Shown: one piece after another, positions 44,955 through 52,918 of the stretch
How positions within the stretch are numbered: position 1 is the first letter of the stretch
Layout of the letters: every line of letters begins with the position of its first letter
Origin: Streptomyces mobaraensis
Lineage (GTDB): Bacteria > Actinomycetota > Actinomycetes > Streptomycetales > Streptomycetaceae
Assembly: GCF_020099395.1 (NCBI RefSeq)
Contig: NZ_CP083590.1
Span: 3,844,001-3,908,000, forward strand
Direction of reading: 5' to 3'
DNA: 64,000 nt
Notes under the pieces: model-generated
Told to the model about the DNA's origin: nothing
Seen by the model: only the letters and a program-made list of their open reading frames with translations
The model's database searches: none
Program-made: the position numbers and the translations under genes

Positions 44955-45160
44955 CACCACTTCCTCAAGGCACGCATCGCGAACAAACGGGTCCCCCGGC
45001 GGAAGACGAAGGCTTCGCCGGAGCCGAAATAGACGCGTCGGCCGCCACCGGGCACGTCGACGAGGTCCCGCACCTTGAACTGTTTGCTGCCGATCTCTAT
45101 GAGGTCTCCGCGCCGTACCGTCGCCGCGGTGACTTCCAGGAGCGTGTACACGGTGTTCAC
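44954..45160 (-). CDS. Small SH3-like AICE protein, 68 residues
   Basis: A beta-rich 68-residue protein (TAATVRRGDLIEIGSKQFKVRDLVDVPGGGRRVYFGSGEAFVF) with the strand pattern of a small SH3-like barrel. The GTG start overlaps the stop of the preceding 34-codon gene (GTGA), and its own stop overlaps the GntR start (TGATG). Tight coupling supports a real gene. Function unknown; possibly nucleic-acid binding. Confidence 0.7.
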   Translation of the reverse strand: MNTVYTLLEVTAATVRRGDLIEIGSKQFKVRDLVDVPGGGRRVYFGSGEAFVFRRGTRLFAMRALRKW

Positions 45161-45261
45161 GTGGCGCCCCTCTCGGTGCCGCGCGCCTTGCCGTGGAGGG
45201 CGGGCACGTAGGCGAAGGAGCGGTGCGGCCAGCCGACCGACTGATGGTTGGGCGGCGTCAT
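45157..45261 (-). CDS. 34-residue AICE micro-protein
   Basis: An ATG with GGAGG seven bases upstream opens a 35-codon frame with no signal or membrane helix, rich in Pro, His, Gly and Arg. Its start overlaps the upstream stop (ATGA) and its stop overlaps the next start (GTGA). The double overlap and strong ribosome site argue that it is translated. It may be a real peptide or a coupling device. Confidence 0.55.
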   Translation of the reverse strand: MTPPNHQSVGWPHRSFAYVPALHGKARGTERGAT

Positions 45262-45566
45262 CGGCATGCCTCCGGCGCGTTGTCGCACCGGGCCGCCAGC
45301 AACGTGGCCCGGTAGCGCTTCGACCAGGGCTGGGCGCCGCCGAGCGTGGTCGGCAGCATGGGACGGGCGAGGACGGCCTCCCGCGTGCAGGGCCGCGCGA
45401 GGGCGGTCGCAGCCTGAGACGGTTCTCGCGGCGGGAGGCCCGCCGGAGCGTTTCCCTGCTCCTCGGCCGGACCGGCCGGGCGGTGGCCCGGAGTTCCGGC
45501 GGAGCCGGACGGCGGTAACAGCCGTTGCCGCGCCCGTGCGAAGGCGGCGCGAAGTCGTTCAAGCAC
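45258..45566 (-). CDS. Basic AICE protein of unknown function
   Basis: A 102-residue Arg/Ala/Pro-rich protein (MLERLRAAFARARQRLLPP...). The GTG has AAGGAG seven bases upstream, and the stop overlaps the next gene's ATG. Composition is low-complexity and no domain is recognised, so support rests on the ribosome site and overlaps. Confidence 0.5.
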   Translation of the reverse strand: MLERLRAAFARARQRLLPPSGSAGTPGHRPAGPAEEQGNAPAGLPPREPSQAATALARPCTREAVLARPMLPTTLGGAQPWSKRYRATLLAARCDNAPEACR

Positions 45567-45577
45567 CTGTCAGCTCC

Positions 45578-45883
45578 TTACGGCTGATCGCGGTGGGGGC
45601 CCCGGGCGGTCTTCGCCGCCGGACGGGGGTTCTTGAGGACGGCGGCCCAGGCGACGAGGCCGCGCGGGCTGCTGGCGAGGCCGAACCAGTCGGCCGTTCC
45701 GAGCAGCGTCAGGAGTTCCTGCCAGGACTGGCGCGAATGCGACGCCGAGTCCGGGACCTTCATCTCGATGAGCGTGTGGTTGCTGCGGTCCCTCTTGCGG
45801 GGTGTGAGGCCGGCCGCGGCGAAGCGGCGTACGAGCGCTTCGGCACGAGCTTCGGGTGAGGGCACAAGGCGGTCCTCCGTCAC
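45578..45883 (-). CDS. AICE protein of unknown function, first gene of the leftward operon
   Basis: A 101-residue protein with a mixed alpha/beta pattern (SPEARAEALVRRFAAAGLTPRKRDRSNHTLIEMKVP... then SWQELLTLLGTADWFGLASS). No family was recognised. GTG 45883 lacks a clear ribosome site, so the mRNA may be leaderless. It heads the run of overlapping leftward genes and is divergent from the GntR gene at 45946; the shared 62-bp gap holds ACTAG-type repeats. Confidence 0.6.
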   Translation of the reverse strand: MTEDRLVPSPEARAEALVRRFAAAGLTPRKRDRSNHTLIEMKVPDSASHSRQSWQELLTLLGTADWFGLASSPRGLVAWAAVLKNPRPAAKTARGPHRDQP

Positions 45884-45912
45884 AGCGAAGTTACACGGCG
45901 TGATGCTGGTTA

Positions 45913-45936
45913 ACTAGGTTAGAGCTAGTGGACTAG
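45913..45936. promoter_or_regulatory. ACTAG/CTAGT operator-like repeats in a divergent promoter
   Basis: ACTAG (45913-45917), CTAGT (45925-45929) and ACTAG (45932-45936) lie in the 62-bp gap between divergent genes. The first two form an inverted repeat with a 7-bp spacer. A likely binding site for the adjacent GntR regulator; inferred. Confidence 0.45.
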
Positions 45937-45945
45937 ATTTCCAAC

Positions 45946-46686
45946 ATGCGTGAGCAGCCGCCTTACCTCCGCATCGCCGACGTGCTTCGGCAGCGGATCG
46001 CGGATCAGGAGTGGACGCCCGGGGCGCGTCTTCCGTCCCGTGCCCAGATTGCCCAGGAATGCGGCGTCGGCGAGAACGTCGTCCGCCGGGCGCAGGAACT
46101 TCTGATCTCCCAGGGTGTTCTGGAGGGGCGTGCGGGCTCGGGCACGTACGTGGCGAAGCCGAGGGAGCGGGCGCGGCTACTGCGCTCGGGGTGGCGGGAC
46201 GGGCAACCCGGTGACGGCCTCGGGCTCGGCCCACGAGCCACCTGGGAAAGTCACAGCGAGGCGAAGGTGCCGGCTCCGGGCCCCATCGCGGCCCGCCTGG
46301 CGGTCGACGTCGGCGAGCTGTGCGTGCGCACCGACTACGAGTTCATGGTCGACGGCCGGCCCGCCCAGCTCATGACCAGCTGGGAGCCCTACTCCCTCAC
46401 CGGCGGCACCATCGTCGTGCTGCCCGAGGGCGGGCCGCTGGCGGGCAAGGGTGTGCCCGCCCGCATGGCCGAGATCGGGATCACCGTCAGCCACGCCGAG
46501 GAAGGGGTGGAGGCGGGGCAGGCCACCGCCGAGGAGGCGAACCTCCTCGGCGTGCAGCGCGGGTCCCTCGTCACCCGCGTCCGGCGGACGTACTACGGCG
46601 ACGACGGGCGTCCGGTGGAGACCGCCGACATCGTCGTCCCGGTGTCGGTCGGCGAGATCGTGTACGAGGTGCCGGTCAACCCGTGA
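45946..46686 (+). CDS. GntR/UTRA regulator, second copy
   Basis: A 246-residue GntR regulator with winged helix (WTPGARLPSRAQIAQECGVGENVVRRAQELLISQGVLEGRAGSGTYV) and a UTRA domain (TDYEFMVDGRPAQLMTSWEPYSLT...). It is the only rightward gene in this block. No ribosome site is evident before the ATG. Its end overlaps that of the convergent GT2 gene by 11 bp. It may control its own divergent promoter. Confidence 0.85.
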   Translation: MREQPPYLRIADVLRQRIADQEWTPGARLPSRAQIAQECGVGENVVRRAQELLISQGVLEGRAGSGTYVAKPRERARLLRSGWRDGQPGDGLGLGPRATWESHSEAKVPAPGPIAARLAVDVGELCVRTDYEFMVDGRPAQLMTSWEPYSLTGGTIVVLPEGGPLAGKGVPARMAEIGITVSHAEEGVEAGQATAEEANLLGVQRGSLVTRVRRTYYGDDGRPVETADIVVPVSVGEIVYEVPVNP

Positions 46687-47443
46687 TCGGGTAGCGCCAG
46701 TTCGAGTACGCCAGGGCTCGTGCGCGGGCCTCGATGACGGCCATGCGGGCGTCGCGTTCGCCGGCGTCGGTGTGGGTCGCCTGGCTCGTGGCCTGTCCGG
46801 GCCACTTGCGGTAGAGCAGGCCGACTTCGCGCGTGAAGTAGCCGCGGGCCACGCTGTTGAGGGCGAGCAGGAGCCCGGTGTCCTCGGACGCCGGCAGCGC
46901 CATCCAGCCGCCGAGGGCGAGCAGCAGATCATGGCGGATGAACAGGGTCGCCGGGTGAACCTGGGCGCGGTAGTTGTGCGTCCGCCAGTGTTCCAGCACC
47001 TCGCCGCGCTCGATCGGCCCCTCGTCCGGGTCCTGGTCGAAGCCGAACGTCGAGCCGTCGGGGAGCAGGTCCAGTACGCGGGACGTCGTCCACCCGAGGG
47101 TGGGGTCGCCTTCGAGCACGGCCAGGTCGCGGGCGAGGGTGCCCGGCGTCAACTGGTCGTCGGCGTCCAGCACCTTCACGTACTCGCCGTCCGCGTGCGC
47201 CAGGGCCATCATCCGGGCGACGCCCGGACCGCCCGGCCGGCCCTGCTTGAAGGTGACGCGGGAGTCGTCCGGTATGTGCGGGGCCACCGCGTCGGTCGTG
47301 CCGTCCTCCTGGATCACCCAGTGCCACTCCCAGCCGTCCGGGAGCTCCTGCGCGCACAGCGACTTGTAGGCGTCCGCCAGGTAGGGAGCGGCGGGTGCGT
47401 GGACGGCCGTAATGATGACGAGCCGGCGCACGGCGGTCACCAC
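46676..47443 (-). CDS. Family 2 glycosyltransferase
   Basis: A 255-residue GT2 enzyme of the GT-A fold: N-terminal nucleotide-sugar strand (RLVIITAVHAP), the metal-binding DADD motif in VKVLDADDQLTPG, and a later acceptor region (GGWMALPASEDTGLLLAL). There is no membrane helix, so it acts in the cytoplasm. It may add a sugar to a lipid- or protein-linked acceptor. The start overlaps the GntR stop (GTGGTGA), so the two are coupled; a start at 47431 is also possible. Confidence 0.85.
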   Translation of the reverse strand: MVTAVRRLVIITAVHAPAAPYLADAYKSLCAQELPDGWEWHWVIQEDGTTDAVAPHIPDDSRVTFKQGRPGGPGVARMMALAHADGEYVKVLDADDQLTPGTLARDLAVLEGDPTLGWTTSRVLDLLPDGSTFGFDQDPDEGPIERGEVLEHWRTHNYRAQVHPATLFIRHDLLLALGGWMALPASEDTGLLLALNSVARGYFTREVGLLYRKWPGQATSQATHTDAGERDARMAVIEARARALAYSNWRYPITG

Positions 47444-48225
47444 CTTTCCAGGGGAGTGGTGAAGAGCATTTCCGTGCGGTCGCCGGGCAGGACGACGTCG
47501 GAGATCTCAACGGGGCGGTCGTCGACGTCGATCGACGTCTTCCGGAGGACCAGGACGGCGGTCCCGGGCGGGAGGTCGAGTTCCTCCGCCTCCTCCGCGG
47601 TCGGGGGGCGTGCCGTGACGCGTTCCTCCATGCGCCCGAGCTCGATGCCCACCGTGAACAGCTGGTTCTGGGTGCCGCCAGGCCAGGGCTCGTTCGCCGC
47701 GTCCAGCAAGGCCGGGTTCGCCGCCACCATGTCGCGGACGAGGTAGGAGGTCACGAGGGTGAAGGGAGCGCTCTCGGCCCGGTAGCGGGTGCGGTAGGTG
47801 CGTTCCAGGAGGGTCGTCCCCTCGGAGACGCCGAACGCCTCCGCGAGCTCCTTGTCGGCCGGGATCTCGCGGTACGCCGCGTGAAACTCCAGGTCGGGGA
47901 GCTCCAGGCCGGTGTCGTGCTCGGTGGCTCCGGTCTCCGCGCGCTTCTCCTCCGGCTCGCGGACCCGGTCCTTCTCCCACTGGTGGCGGAGGTTCGAGCG
48001 CTGCACCAACGTGCGGGGGCGACGGACGAAGTTGCCCCGGCCGTGCTCCTTGTCGATCAGCCCCTCGGCCTGGAGAAGGCGGAGCGCGTCCCGGACGGTC
48101 GGGACGCTCCGGCGGTAGTGCTCGGCGAGTTTGGCCTCCGAGGGCAGCCGGTCGCCGGGGGCGAGTTCACCTGCGCGGATGGACTGGCGGAGGTCGTCCG
48201 CGATGCGCTCGTACGCCTTGGCCAT
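47437..48225 (-). CDS. GntR/UTRA regulator, third copy, beside the main control region
   Basis: A 262-residue GntR protein: winged helix (LAPGDRLPSEAKLAEHYRRSVPTVRDALRLLQAEGLIDKEHGRGNFV), a charged linker (about 75-110) and UTRA domain (FTLVTSYLVRDMV...). It is divergent from the rightward transfer operon, across a 332-bp gap with palindromes and a strong promoter. By position it is the best candidate for the KorSA-type master repressor of this element. Confidence 0.88.
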   Translation of the reverse strand: MAKAYERIADDLRQSIRAGELAPGDRLPSEAKLAEHYRRSVPTVRDALRLLQAEGLIDKEHGRGNFVRRPRTLVQRSNLRHQWEKDRVREPEEKRAETGATEHDTGLELPDLEFHAAYREIPADKELAEAFGVSEGTTLLERTYRTRYRAESAPFTLVTSYLVRDMVAANPALLDAANEPWPGGTQNQLFTVGIELGRMEERVTARPPTAEEAEELDLPPGTAVLVLRKTSIDVDDRPVEISDVVLPGDRTEMLFTTPLERW

Positions 48226-48264
48226 TGGTGCTCACCCATCCCGTCGTGCGATGGCCCTCAGCAT

Positions 48265-48359
48265 ACGAGTCATCAAGAGGTCTTGACGAGTCAGTGGCCG
48301 TCCGCCATAGTCAACGCAACTCATAAAGAGGAGTTCTCCTCAAGATCTCCTTATGAGTT
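48265..48359 (+). promoter_or_regulatory. AICE control region: strong promoter with overlapping palindromes
   Basis: TTGACG (48283-48288), 17-bp spacer and CATAGT (48306-48311) form a good principal-sigma promoter reading right. The palindrome TCAAGAGGTCTTGA (48273-48286) overlaps its -35 box and is flanked by direct repeats ACGAGTCA (48265-48272, 48286-48293). Downstream of the -10, AACTCATAA (48318-48326) and TTATGAGTT (48351-48359) form a 9-bp inverted repeat. This layout fits repression by the adjacent GntR protein. Confidence 0.65.
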
Positions 48360-48557
48360 GCTCCGCCTTGGTGACGGCTGCGTCGCGGCTCGCGCATCAG
48401 GGCGACGAGTGATCCCCTTCGGGGCCGTCACCAGCGGAGGCGGTGCCGGAGGGGCGCGTCTCCCCGGTGTTCCTGCCGGCGAGCCGCGGTGGAACCGCAC
48501 CGGTGCGGCACGTACCGCCCTCCGGTTTCCGGCCTCTGATCCCATGGGGGGACCCAG

Positions 48558-48941
48558 ATGAAGCGCGCGATCAAGCTCGCGATCGGTGACGTCGTCCGTG
48601 ACCGCGACAGCAAGACGCTCGGCACGGTGTCCGGCATCGCCGCCCAGCCGACCGGCAACCTCGTGGCCCTGCAGGTCACCGGCGGCGTCCGGCTCGTCGA
48701 GCCGAAGGACGTCGAAATGGTGGCCCGCCGGTCCGAGCCGATGACGACCAGGCGGGCCGTGGGGGCCGTGACCGCCTTCGTCCTCGCCCTGCTCGTCGCG
48801 TACCTCGGCGGCAACACCGCCCACAGGCTCGGCGCGGACTGGCTCGTCGTCGGCCTGACGAGCCTCGGCGGCTACATGGCCGTGTCGTACCTCTACGGGT
48901 TCGTGCTCCGCCTCGTGCGGCCCCGGCGGTTCCGCGTCTGA
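48558..48941 (+). CDS. Small AICE membrane protein with an SH3-like head
   Basis: A 127-residue protein. Residues 1-60 are beta-rich (IGDVVRDRDSKTLGTVSGIAAQPTGNLVALQVTGGVRLVEPKDVEMV), like a small SH3-type barrel; two membrane helices follow (about 70-88 and 95-115) with a basic C-terminus. A G-rich site precedes the ATG. First gene of the rightward transfer operon. Its role could be in plasmid-type spread, as in Spd proteins, but that is inference. Confidence 0.65.
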   Translation: MKRAIKLAIGDVVRDRDSKTLGTVSGIAAQPTGNLVALQVTGGVRLVEPKDVEMVARRSEPMTTRRAVGAVTAFVLALLVAYLGGNTAHRLGADWLVVGLTSLGGYMAVSYLYGFVLRLVRPRRFRV

Positions 48942-48954
48942 CAGCCCAACTCGG

Positions 48955-48998
48955 GCCGGCGCGGTGATCGACGGGTCAACGGAGGCTCACCGCCCGGC
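48955..48998 (+). ncRNA. Structured leader A with conserved loop
   Basis: A stem GCGGTGA/TCACCGC (48961-48967, 48987-48993) extended by GCCGG/CCGGC encloses a loop that begins with TCGACGGGTCAA (48968-48979). The same 12-base loop sits on a different stem before the prim-pol gene at 54716-54757. It ends 31 bp before the start of the 49030 gene. Candidate cis-regulatory RNA. Confidence 0.5.
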
Positions 48999-49029
48999 TC
49001 TCCATCCCACCGACGGCGCAGGAGAGACG

Positions 49030-49335
49030 ATGCGTTCGTACGTAGAAGACCAGCAGGTCAACGAGGTTTTACGGGTACAAGGCCGGGCGTTCTCCGGGAG
49101 CCGGCCGTCCCCGGCGGGCTTCAGGGAGCTTTTCCACGGCGTCCCGGGCGAGACCGCCGAGGAGCGGGCGGCCCGCCTGGCGGTGGCCGAGTCCGTCCTC
49201 ACGGAACTCCTGGAGCTGGGTGAGACGGACGAGGTCGCGGCGGAGGACGCCTTGTACGCCGCCCACCTCAACAGCACCGCGCTGTGGAGGGTGAAGATCG
49301 ACGCGTGGCCGAGCTGGGCCAAGAGGGCGGCGTGA
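49030..49335 (+). CDS. AICE protein of unknown function, 101 residues
   Basis: A soluble, largely helical 101-residue protein. GGAGAG lies just upstream of the ATG and its stop overlaps the DUF2637 start (TGATG). It contains a block rich in Glu and Ala (ETAEERAARLAVAESVLTEL) and ends with WRVKIDAWPSWAKRAA. No domain was recognised. It follows structured leader A. Confidence 0.65.
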   Translation: MRSYVEDQQVNEVLRVQGRAFSGSRPSPAGFRELFHGVPGETAEERAARLAVAESVLTELLELGETDEVAAEDALYAAHLNSTALWRVKIDAWPSWAKRAA

Positions 49336-50567
49336 TGATCGCGTCCCTGCCCTCCTGGGCTCCCGCCGCCGGCTCCGCGGCCGTCGTCCCGGCCGTCTGG
49401 CTGATGTGGCGGGGGCTGCGCGGTCGGCGAGCCGGCCGGAAGCGCGGTTCGGCCGCCGTGGTCGTGGCCGCGCTGGCCGCAGCCGGCTGTACGGCCTACA
49501 GCGCCGACACCAGCTGGCGGTTCGCCGCCGACTACCTTGACATGGGGAGCGCGACCGAGCGGGCGGCGATGTTTGCGGCCGCGGAGCTCGCCCTCTTCGC
49601 CACCGCGCTCATGGCCCGGCAGAATCTGAACGGGCCTACCGGAGCGCCCGGTGCCCCCGGACTGCTCGTCTGGGTGATCACCGGAGTGCAGGTCATCCCG
49701 GCGTACGCCGAATCCGGCGCGGTCGGCGGGACCGTACGGGCCTTCGTCGGTCCGGTCATGGCCGCGATGCTGTGGCACCTGGCGATGGGTATCGAGCTCC
49801 GCCACCGCCGGCCGGAAGCGAAGTCCCACGGTCTTGTCGCGGTGCTGGGCAAGGAACTGCGGGAACGGCTCCTCTCGCACCTCGGCGTCGCCGAGCGGAA
49901 CCGCGACGCGGCGCAGATCACCCGCGACCGGGCCACCGCGCGGGCGGTCGCACTCGCCGCCCGCCTGGCCGACACGGCACCGGAAAAGCGCGCGACGCGG
50001 CGCGGCCGACGGCTCAACCGGCGGCTAGCGGTGGCGGTGGCGCGGGCGTCCGTGGGCGTTGACGCCGGGCAACGGCGCCGGCTGCTCGAACAGCTCGCCG
50101 CCCGGCGGCACGCGGCGGGGCTGGCCACCGTCGAACTCCCTTCGCCGTGGGCCGACTCCGCGCCGGACCCCGCCGCGTCGGCCCTGGCCGCCCAGGTGCG
50201 CGACCAGATGCGCCAGGCGACGGAAGCGATCCGCCGGCAGGGGTACCCGCATCTGCCCCGAACCACGGAAGTCTCCGCTGATCAGGGGGTGAACGGCTCG
50301 GACCGTTCACCTGAACGCCCCGAGGGCCCCGCGGGAGACGAGCCGACCGCGAAGTTGAGCACCGCCGACGCTCAAGCGGTCATCGAGAACGGTTGGGCCG
50401 CCGGCCTCAGCGTCCGCGAGACGGCGAAGCGGGCCACCCGCGCGCCCAGCTACGTACACGGCGTTTTCGTGAAGCTCGACACCGAGCGCGGGCGGCGGCC
50501 GGGGGCCGGGCAGCTCGCCCTGGTGAACGGCCAGGGGGAAGCCCTGCCCGACGCGGCCGACTCCTGA
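49335..50567 (+). CDS. DUF2637/SpdB-like membrane protein of the transfer module
   Basis: A 410-residue protein. Four membrane helices fill residues 10-155, matching the DUF2637 module of Streptomyces plasmid and AICE proteins. A cytoplasmic Arg-rich helical region (165-300) and a C-terminal HTH-like segment (STADAQAVIENGWAAGLSVRETAKRATRAPSYVHGVFVKL) follow. Such proteins are thought to support intramycelial spread of the element together with TraB. Coupled to the previous gene by TGATG. Confidence 0.8.
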   Translation: MIASLPSWAPAAGSAAVVPAVWLMWRGLRGRRAGRKRGSAAVVVAALAAAGCTAYSADTSWRFAADYLDMGSATERAAMFAAAELALFATALMARQNLNGPTGAPGAPGLLVWVITGVQVIPAYAESGAVGGTVRAFVGPVMAAMLWHLAMGIELRHRRPEAKSHGLVAVLGKELRERLLSHLGVAERNRDAAQITRDRATARAVALAARLADTAPEKRATRRGRRLNRRLAVAVARASVGVDAGQRRRLLEQLAARRHAAGLATVELPSPWADSAPDPAASALAAQVRDQMRQATEAIRRQGYPHLPRTTEVSADQGVNGSDRSPERPEGPAGDEPTAKLSTADAQAVIENGWAAGLSVRETAKRATRAPSYVHGVFVKLDTERGRRPGAGQLALVNGQGEALPDAADS

Positions 50568-50646
50568 TCCCCTCCTGCACGCGGAAATCCGGGTCCGGCC
50601 ATGCCCTTTGACGGGCTGCGCCGGGCCCCACAAGGAAGGACTGGCA

Positions 50647-52779
50647 GTGCAACACGAGAAGGACGACGGTCGAGACCAGCGCACCGGCGACGAAGGAACG
50701 GTGCACCACCTCAACGACGTCCGCGCCGCCCGCTCACAGGCGGTCACGCAGGACCCCGACACCACGGTCATGGTCGACGGTCCGGCCCCGGCGGCTTCCG
50801 GCTTCATGGCACGGATCACCGGCGCCAAGCGCCGCCCGATCGTCCCGTCGTGGATGCGCGACCGGGCGGAGCTGAAGACCGCCGCGACCTGGGCCGCCGG
50901 CCACTACGGCCACGTCGCCGCGTACCACCTCTGGCGCTCCCCGGTGTACGCCGCGCGCCTCACCCTGCAGGCACCGCGCGGCGCCGCCCGCTTCGTCGGC
51001 GGGGCGATGCGGTGGGTGTCCGACGCTGAAGGGGAGCCGGTCCGGCTCGCCGCGGTGCGGCGGGAGGACGTCGGCGAGTACCTCAAGCTCTGCCGGCAGC
51101 GGGACGGCCGGGTGCGGCTGCGGACGCTCGTCGCCGTCCTGGCCTCGCTCGTCGGCCTGGGGGCCGCGCTGGCCTTGTACGTGCTGGCCCCCGGCTGGCT
51201 CCAGGCCGTTTCCCTCGGTGCCTTGGCGCTGGCGCTCGGCCACTTCGGCACCCCGGCGGACGCCCCGGTGATCACCCGCGCCGTGGAGACGCCGAAGACG
51301 CAGAAGCTCACCAGTGACATCGTGCTGCGGGCCCTCGGCGCTCTGGGCATCTCGGCCATCGGCCAGGCGCAGAGCAAGGGACAGGACGGCTTCGTCTTCA
51401 CGGCCCCCATCACACGGGACGGCCCCGGCTGGCGGGCCGAGGGCGACTTGCCGTACGGCGTGACCGTCACGGACGTGATCGACCGCCGCGACCGGCTCGC
51501 GTCCGGTCTCCGCCGGCCGCTCGGCTGCGTCTGGCCCGAAGCCGTTCCGGAGGAGCACACCGGCCGGCTCGTGCTGTGGGTCGGCGACCAGGACATGTCG
51601 AAGGCCAAGAAGCCGGCGTGGCCGCTGCTGAAGGGCGGCGCCGTCGACCTGTTCAAGCCGGCTCCCTACGGCACGGACCAGCGCGGACGTTGGGTCGACG
51701 TCACCCTGATGTACATCTCGGGGATCATCGGCGCCATCCCGCGCATGGGCAAGACGTTCCTCCTCCGGCTGCTCATGCTCGTCGCCGCCCTGGACCCGCG
51801 CGCCACCCTGCACGCCTTCGACCTCAAGGGCACCGGCGACCTCGGCCCGCTGGAGCGCGTCGCCCACAGCTACCGCGCCGGCGACGAAGACGAGGACATC
51901 GACTACGCCCTGGCCGTGCTCCGCGGCGTCCGGGAGGAACTGCGCCGCCGGGCGAAGGTGATCCGCAACCTGCCGCGCGACCTCTGCCCCGAGTCCAAGG
52001 TCACCAGCGAGCTGGCCGACAACAAGTCCCTGGGCCTGCACCCGATCGTGATCGGCGCGGACGAGTGCCAGGTGTGGTTCGAGCACCCCAAGCACGGCAA
52101 GGAGTTCGAGGAGATCTGCACGGACCTGGTGAAGCGGGGGCCCGCGCTCGGGATCACCCTCCTCCTCGCCACCCAGCGGCCCGACGCGCGGTCCCTGCCC
52201 ACCGGGATCTCAGCGAACGCCTCCAACCGGTGGTGCCTCAAGGTCATGGGGCAGTTGGAGAACGACATGGTGCTGGGTACCTCCGCGTACAAGCGGGGCG
52301 TCCGGGCGACGATGTTCGCGTGGGGTGACAAGGGCATCCACTACTTCGTCGGCGAAGGCGCCGACGCCCGGATCGTCGGCGCGGCGAACATCGACGCCCC
52401 GACGGCCGACGCGGTGGTGGCCCGCGCGTACGCGCTGCGGGAGGCGGCGGGCACCCTCACCGGCCACGCCCTCGGCGCGGACCCCGTCGCCGAAGCCGTC
52501 GCCTCGTTCGACCTGCTCCGCGACATCCTCGCCGTCGTCCCCGCGAACGAGCCGAAGGTCTGGAACGAGACGGTCGTCGGCCGCCTGGAGGAGCTGCGAC
52601 CCGACGTCTACGTCGGCTGGGCCGCCGAGCAACTGACCGCCGCGCTCAAGCCCTTCGGGATCGAGACCGTCCAGATCGGCCGGCGCCTCAACGGCAAGGT
52701 CGTCAACCGGCGCGGCATCGTCCGGGCCGACATCGCCGAAACCGTCGCCGACCGTGACGGAAGGCAGGAAGCGGGATGA
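50647..52779 (+). CDS. traB: FtsK/SpoIIIE-type conjugal translocase (TraB/TraSA)
   Basis: A 710-residue AAA+ motor that moves double-stranded DNA between hyphae. Two membrane helices lie near 165-200; the motor has Walker A GAIPRMGKT (residues 362-370) and Walker B region HPIVIGADECQ, followed by the LLLATQRPDA sensor typical of FtsK-like ATPases. The C-terminal winged-helix region (about 640-710) should recognise the clt DNA repeats. GTG 50647 has AAGGA upstream. The likely recognition repeats begin 17 bp after the stop. Confidence 0.93.
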   Translation: MQHEKDDGRDQRTGDEGTVHHLNDVRAARSQAVTQDPDTTVMVDGPAPAASGFMARITGAKRRPIVPSWMRDRAELKTAATWAAGHYGHVAAYHLWRSPVYAARLTLQAPRGAARFVGGAMRWVSDAEGEPVRLAAVRREDVGEYLKLCRQRDGRVRLRTLVAVLASLVGLGAALALYVLAPGWLQAVSLGALALALGHFGTPADAPVITRAVETPKTQKLTSDIVLRALGALGISAIGQAQSKGQDGFVFTAPITRDGPGWRAEGDLPYGVTVTDVIDRRDRLASGLRRPLGCVWPEAVPEEHTGRLVLWVGDQDMSKAKKPAWPLLKGGAVDLFKPAPYGTDQRGRWVDVTLMYISGIIGAIPRMGKTFLLRLLMLVAALDPRATLHAFDLKGTGDLGPLERVAHSYRAGDEDEDIDYALAVLRGVREELRRRAKVIRNLPRDLCPESKVTSELADNKSLGLHPIVIGADECQVWFEHPKHGKEFEEICTDLVKRGPALGITLLLATQRPDARSLPTGISANASNRWCLKVMGQLENDMVLGTSAYKRGVRATMFAWGDKGIHYFVGEGADARIVGAANIDAPTADAVVARAYALREAAGTLTGHALGADPVAEAVASFDLLRDILAVVPANEPKVWNETVVGRLEELRPDVYVGWAAEQLTAALKPFGIETVQIGRRLNGKVVNRRGIVRADIAETVADRDGRQEAG

Positions 52780-52795
52780 CCGCCGGGGCCGCCGG

Positions 52796-52878
52796 CGCTA
52801 GCAGCGCACCCCGCTAACGTTAGCGGCCCCGCTAGCACCCAGAACCCGCTGTGACCTGGCCGCTAGCGGTTAGCGGCC
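52796..52878. repeat. Cluster of CGCTA half-sites after traB, candidate clt
   Basis: Seven CGCTA/TAGCG half-sites in 83 bp, including perfect palindromes CCGCTAACGTTAGCGG (52811-52826) and CCGCTAGCGG (52860-52869). In Streptomyces conjugative plasmids the transfer locus clt is a set of short repeats beside tra that TraB binds. Position and repetition fit; the motif itself differs from the published TRS sequence. Confidence 0.6.
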
Positions 52879-52918
52879 CTCCCCGAGCACGTCCGTGAAC
52901 CGGCCCGGGAGGCCCCTG

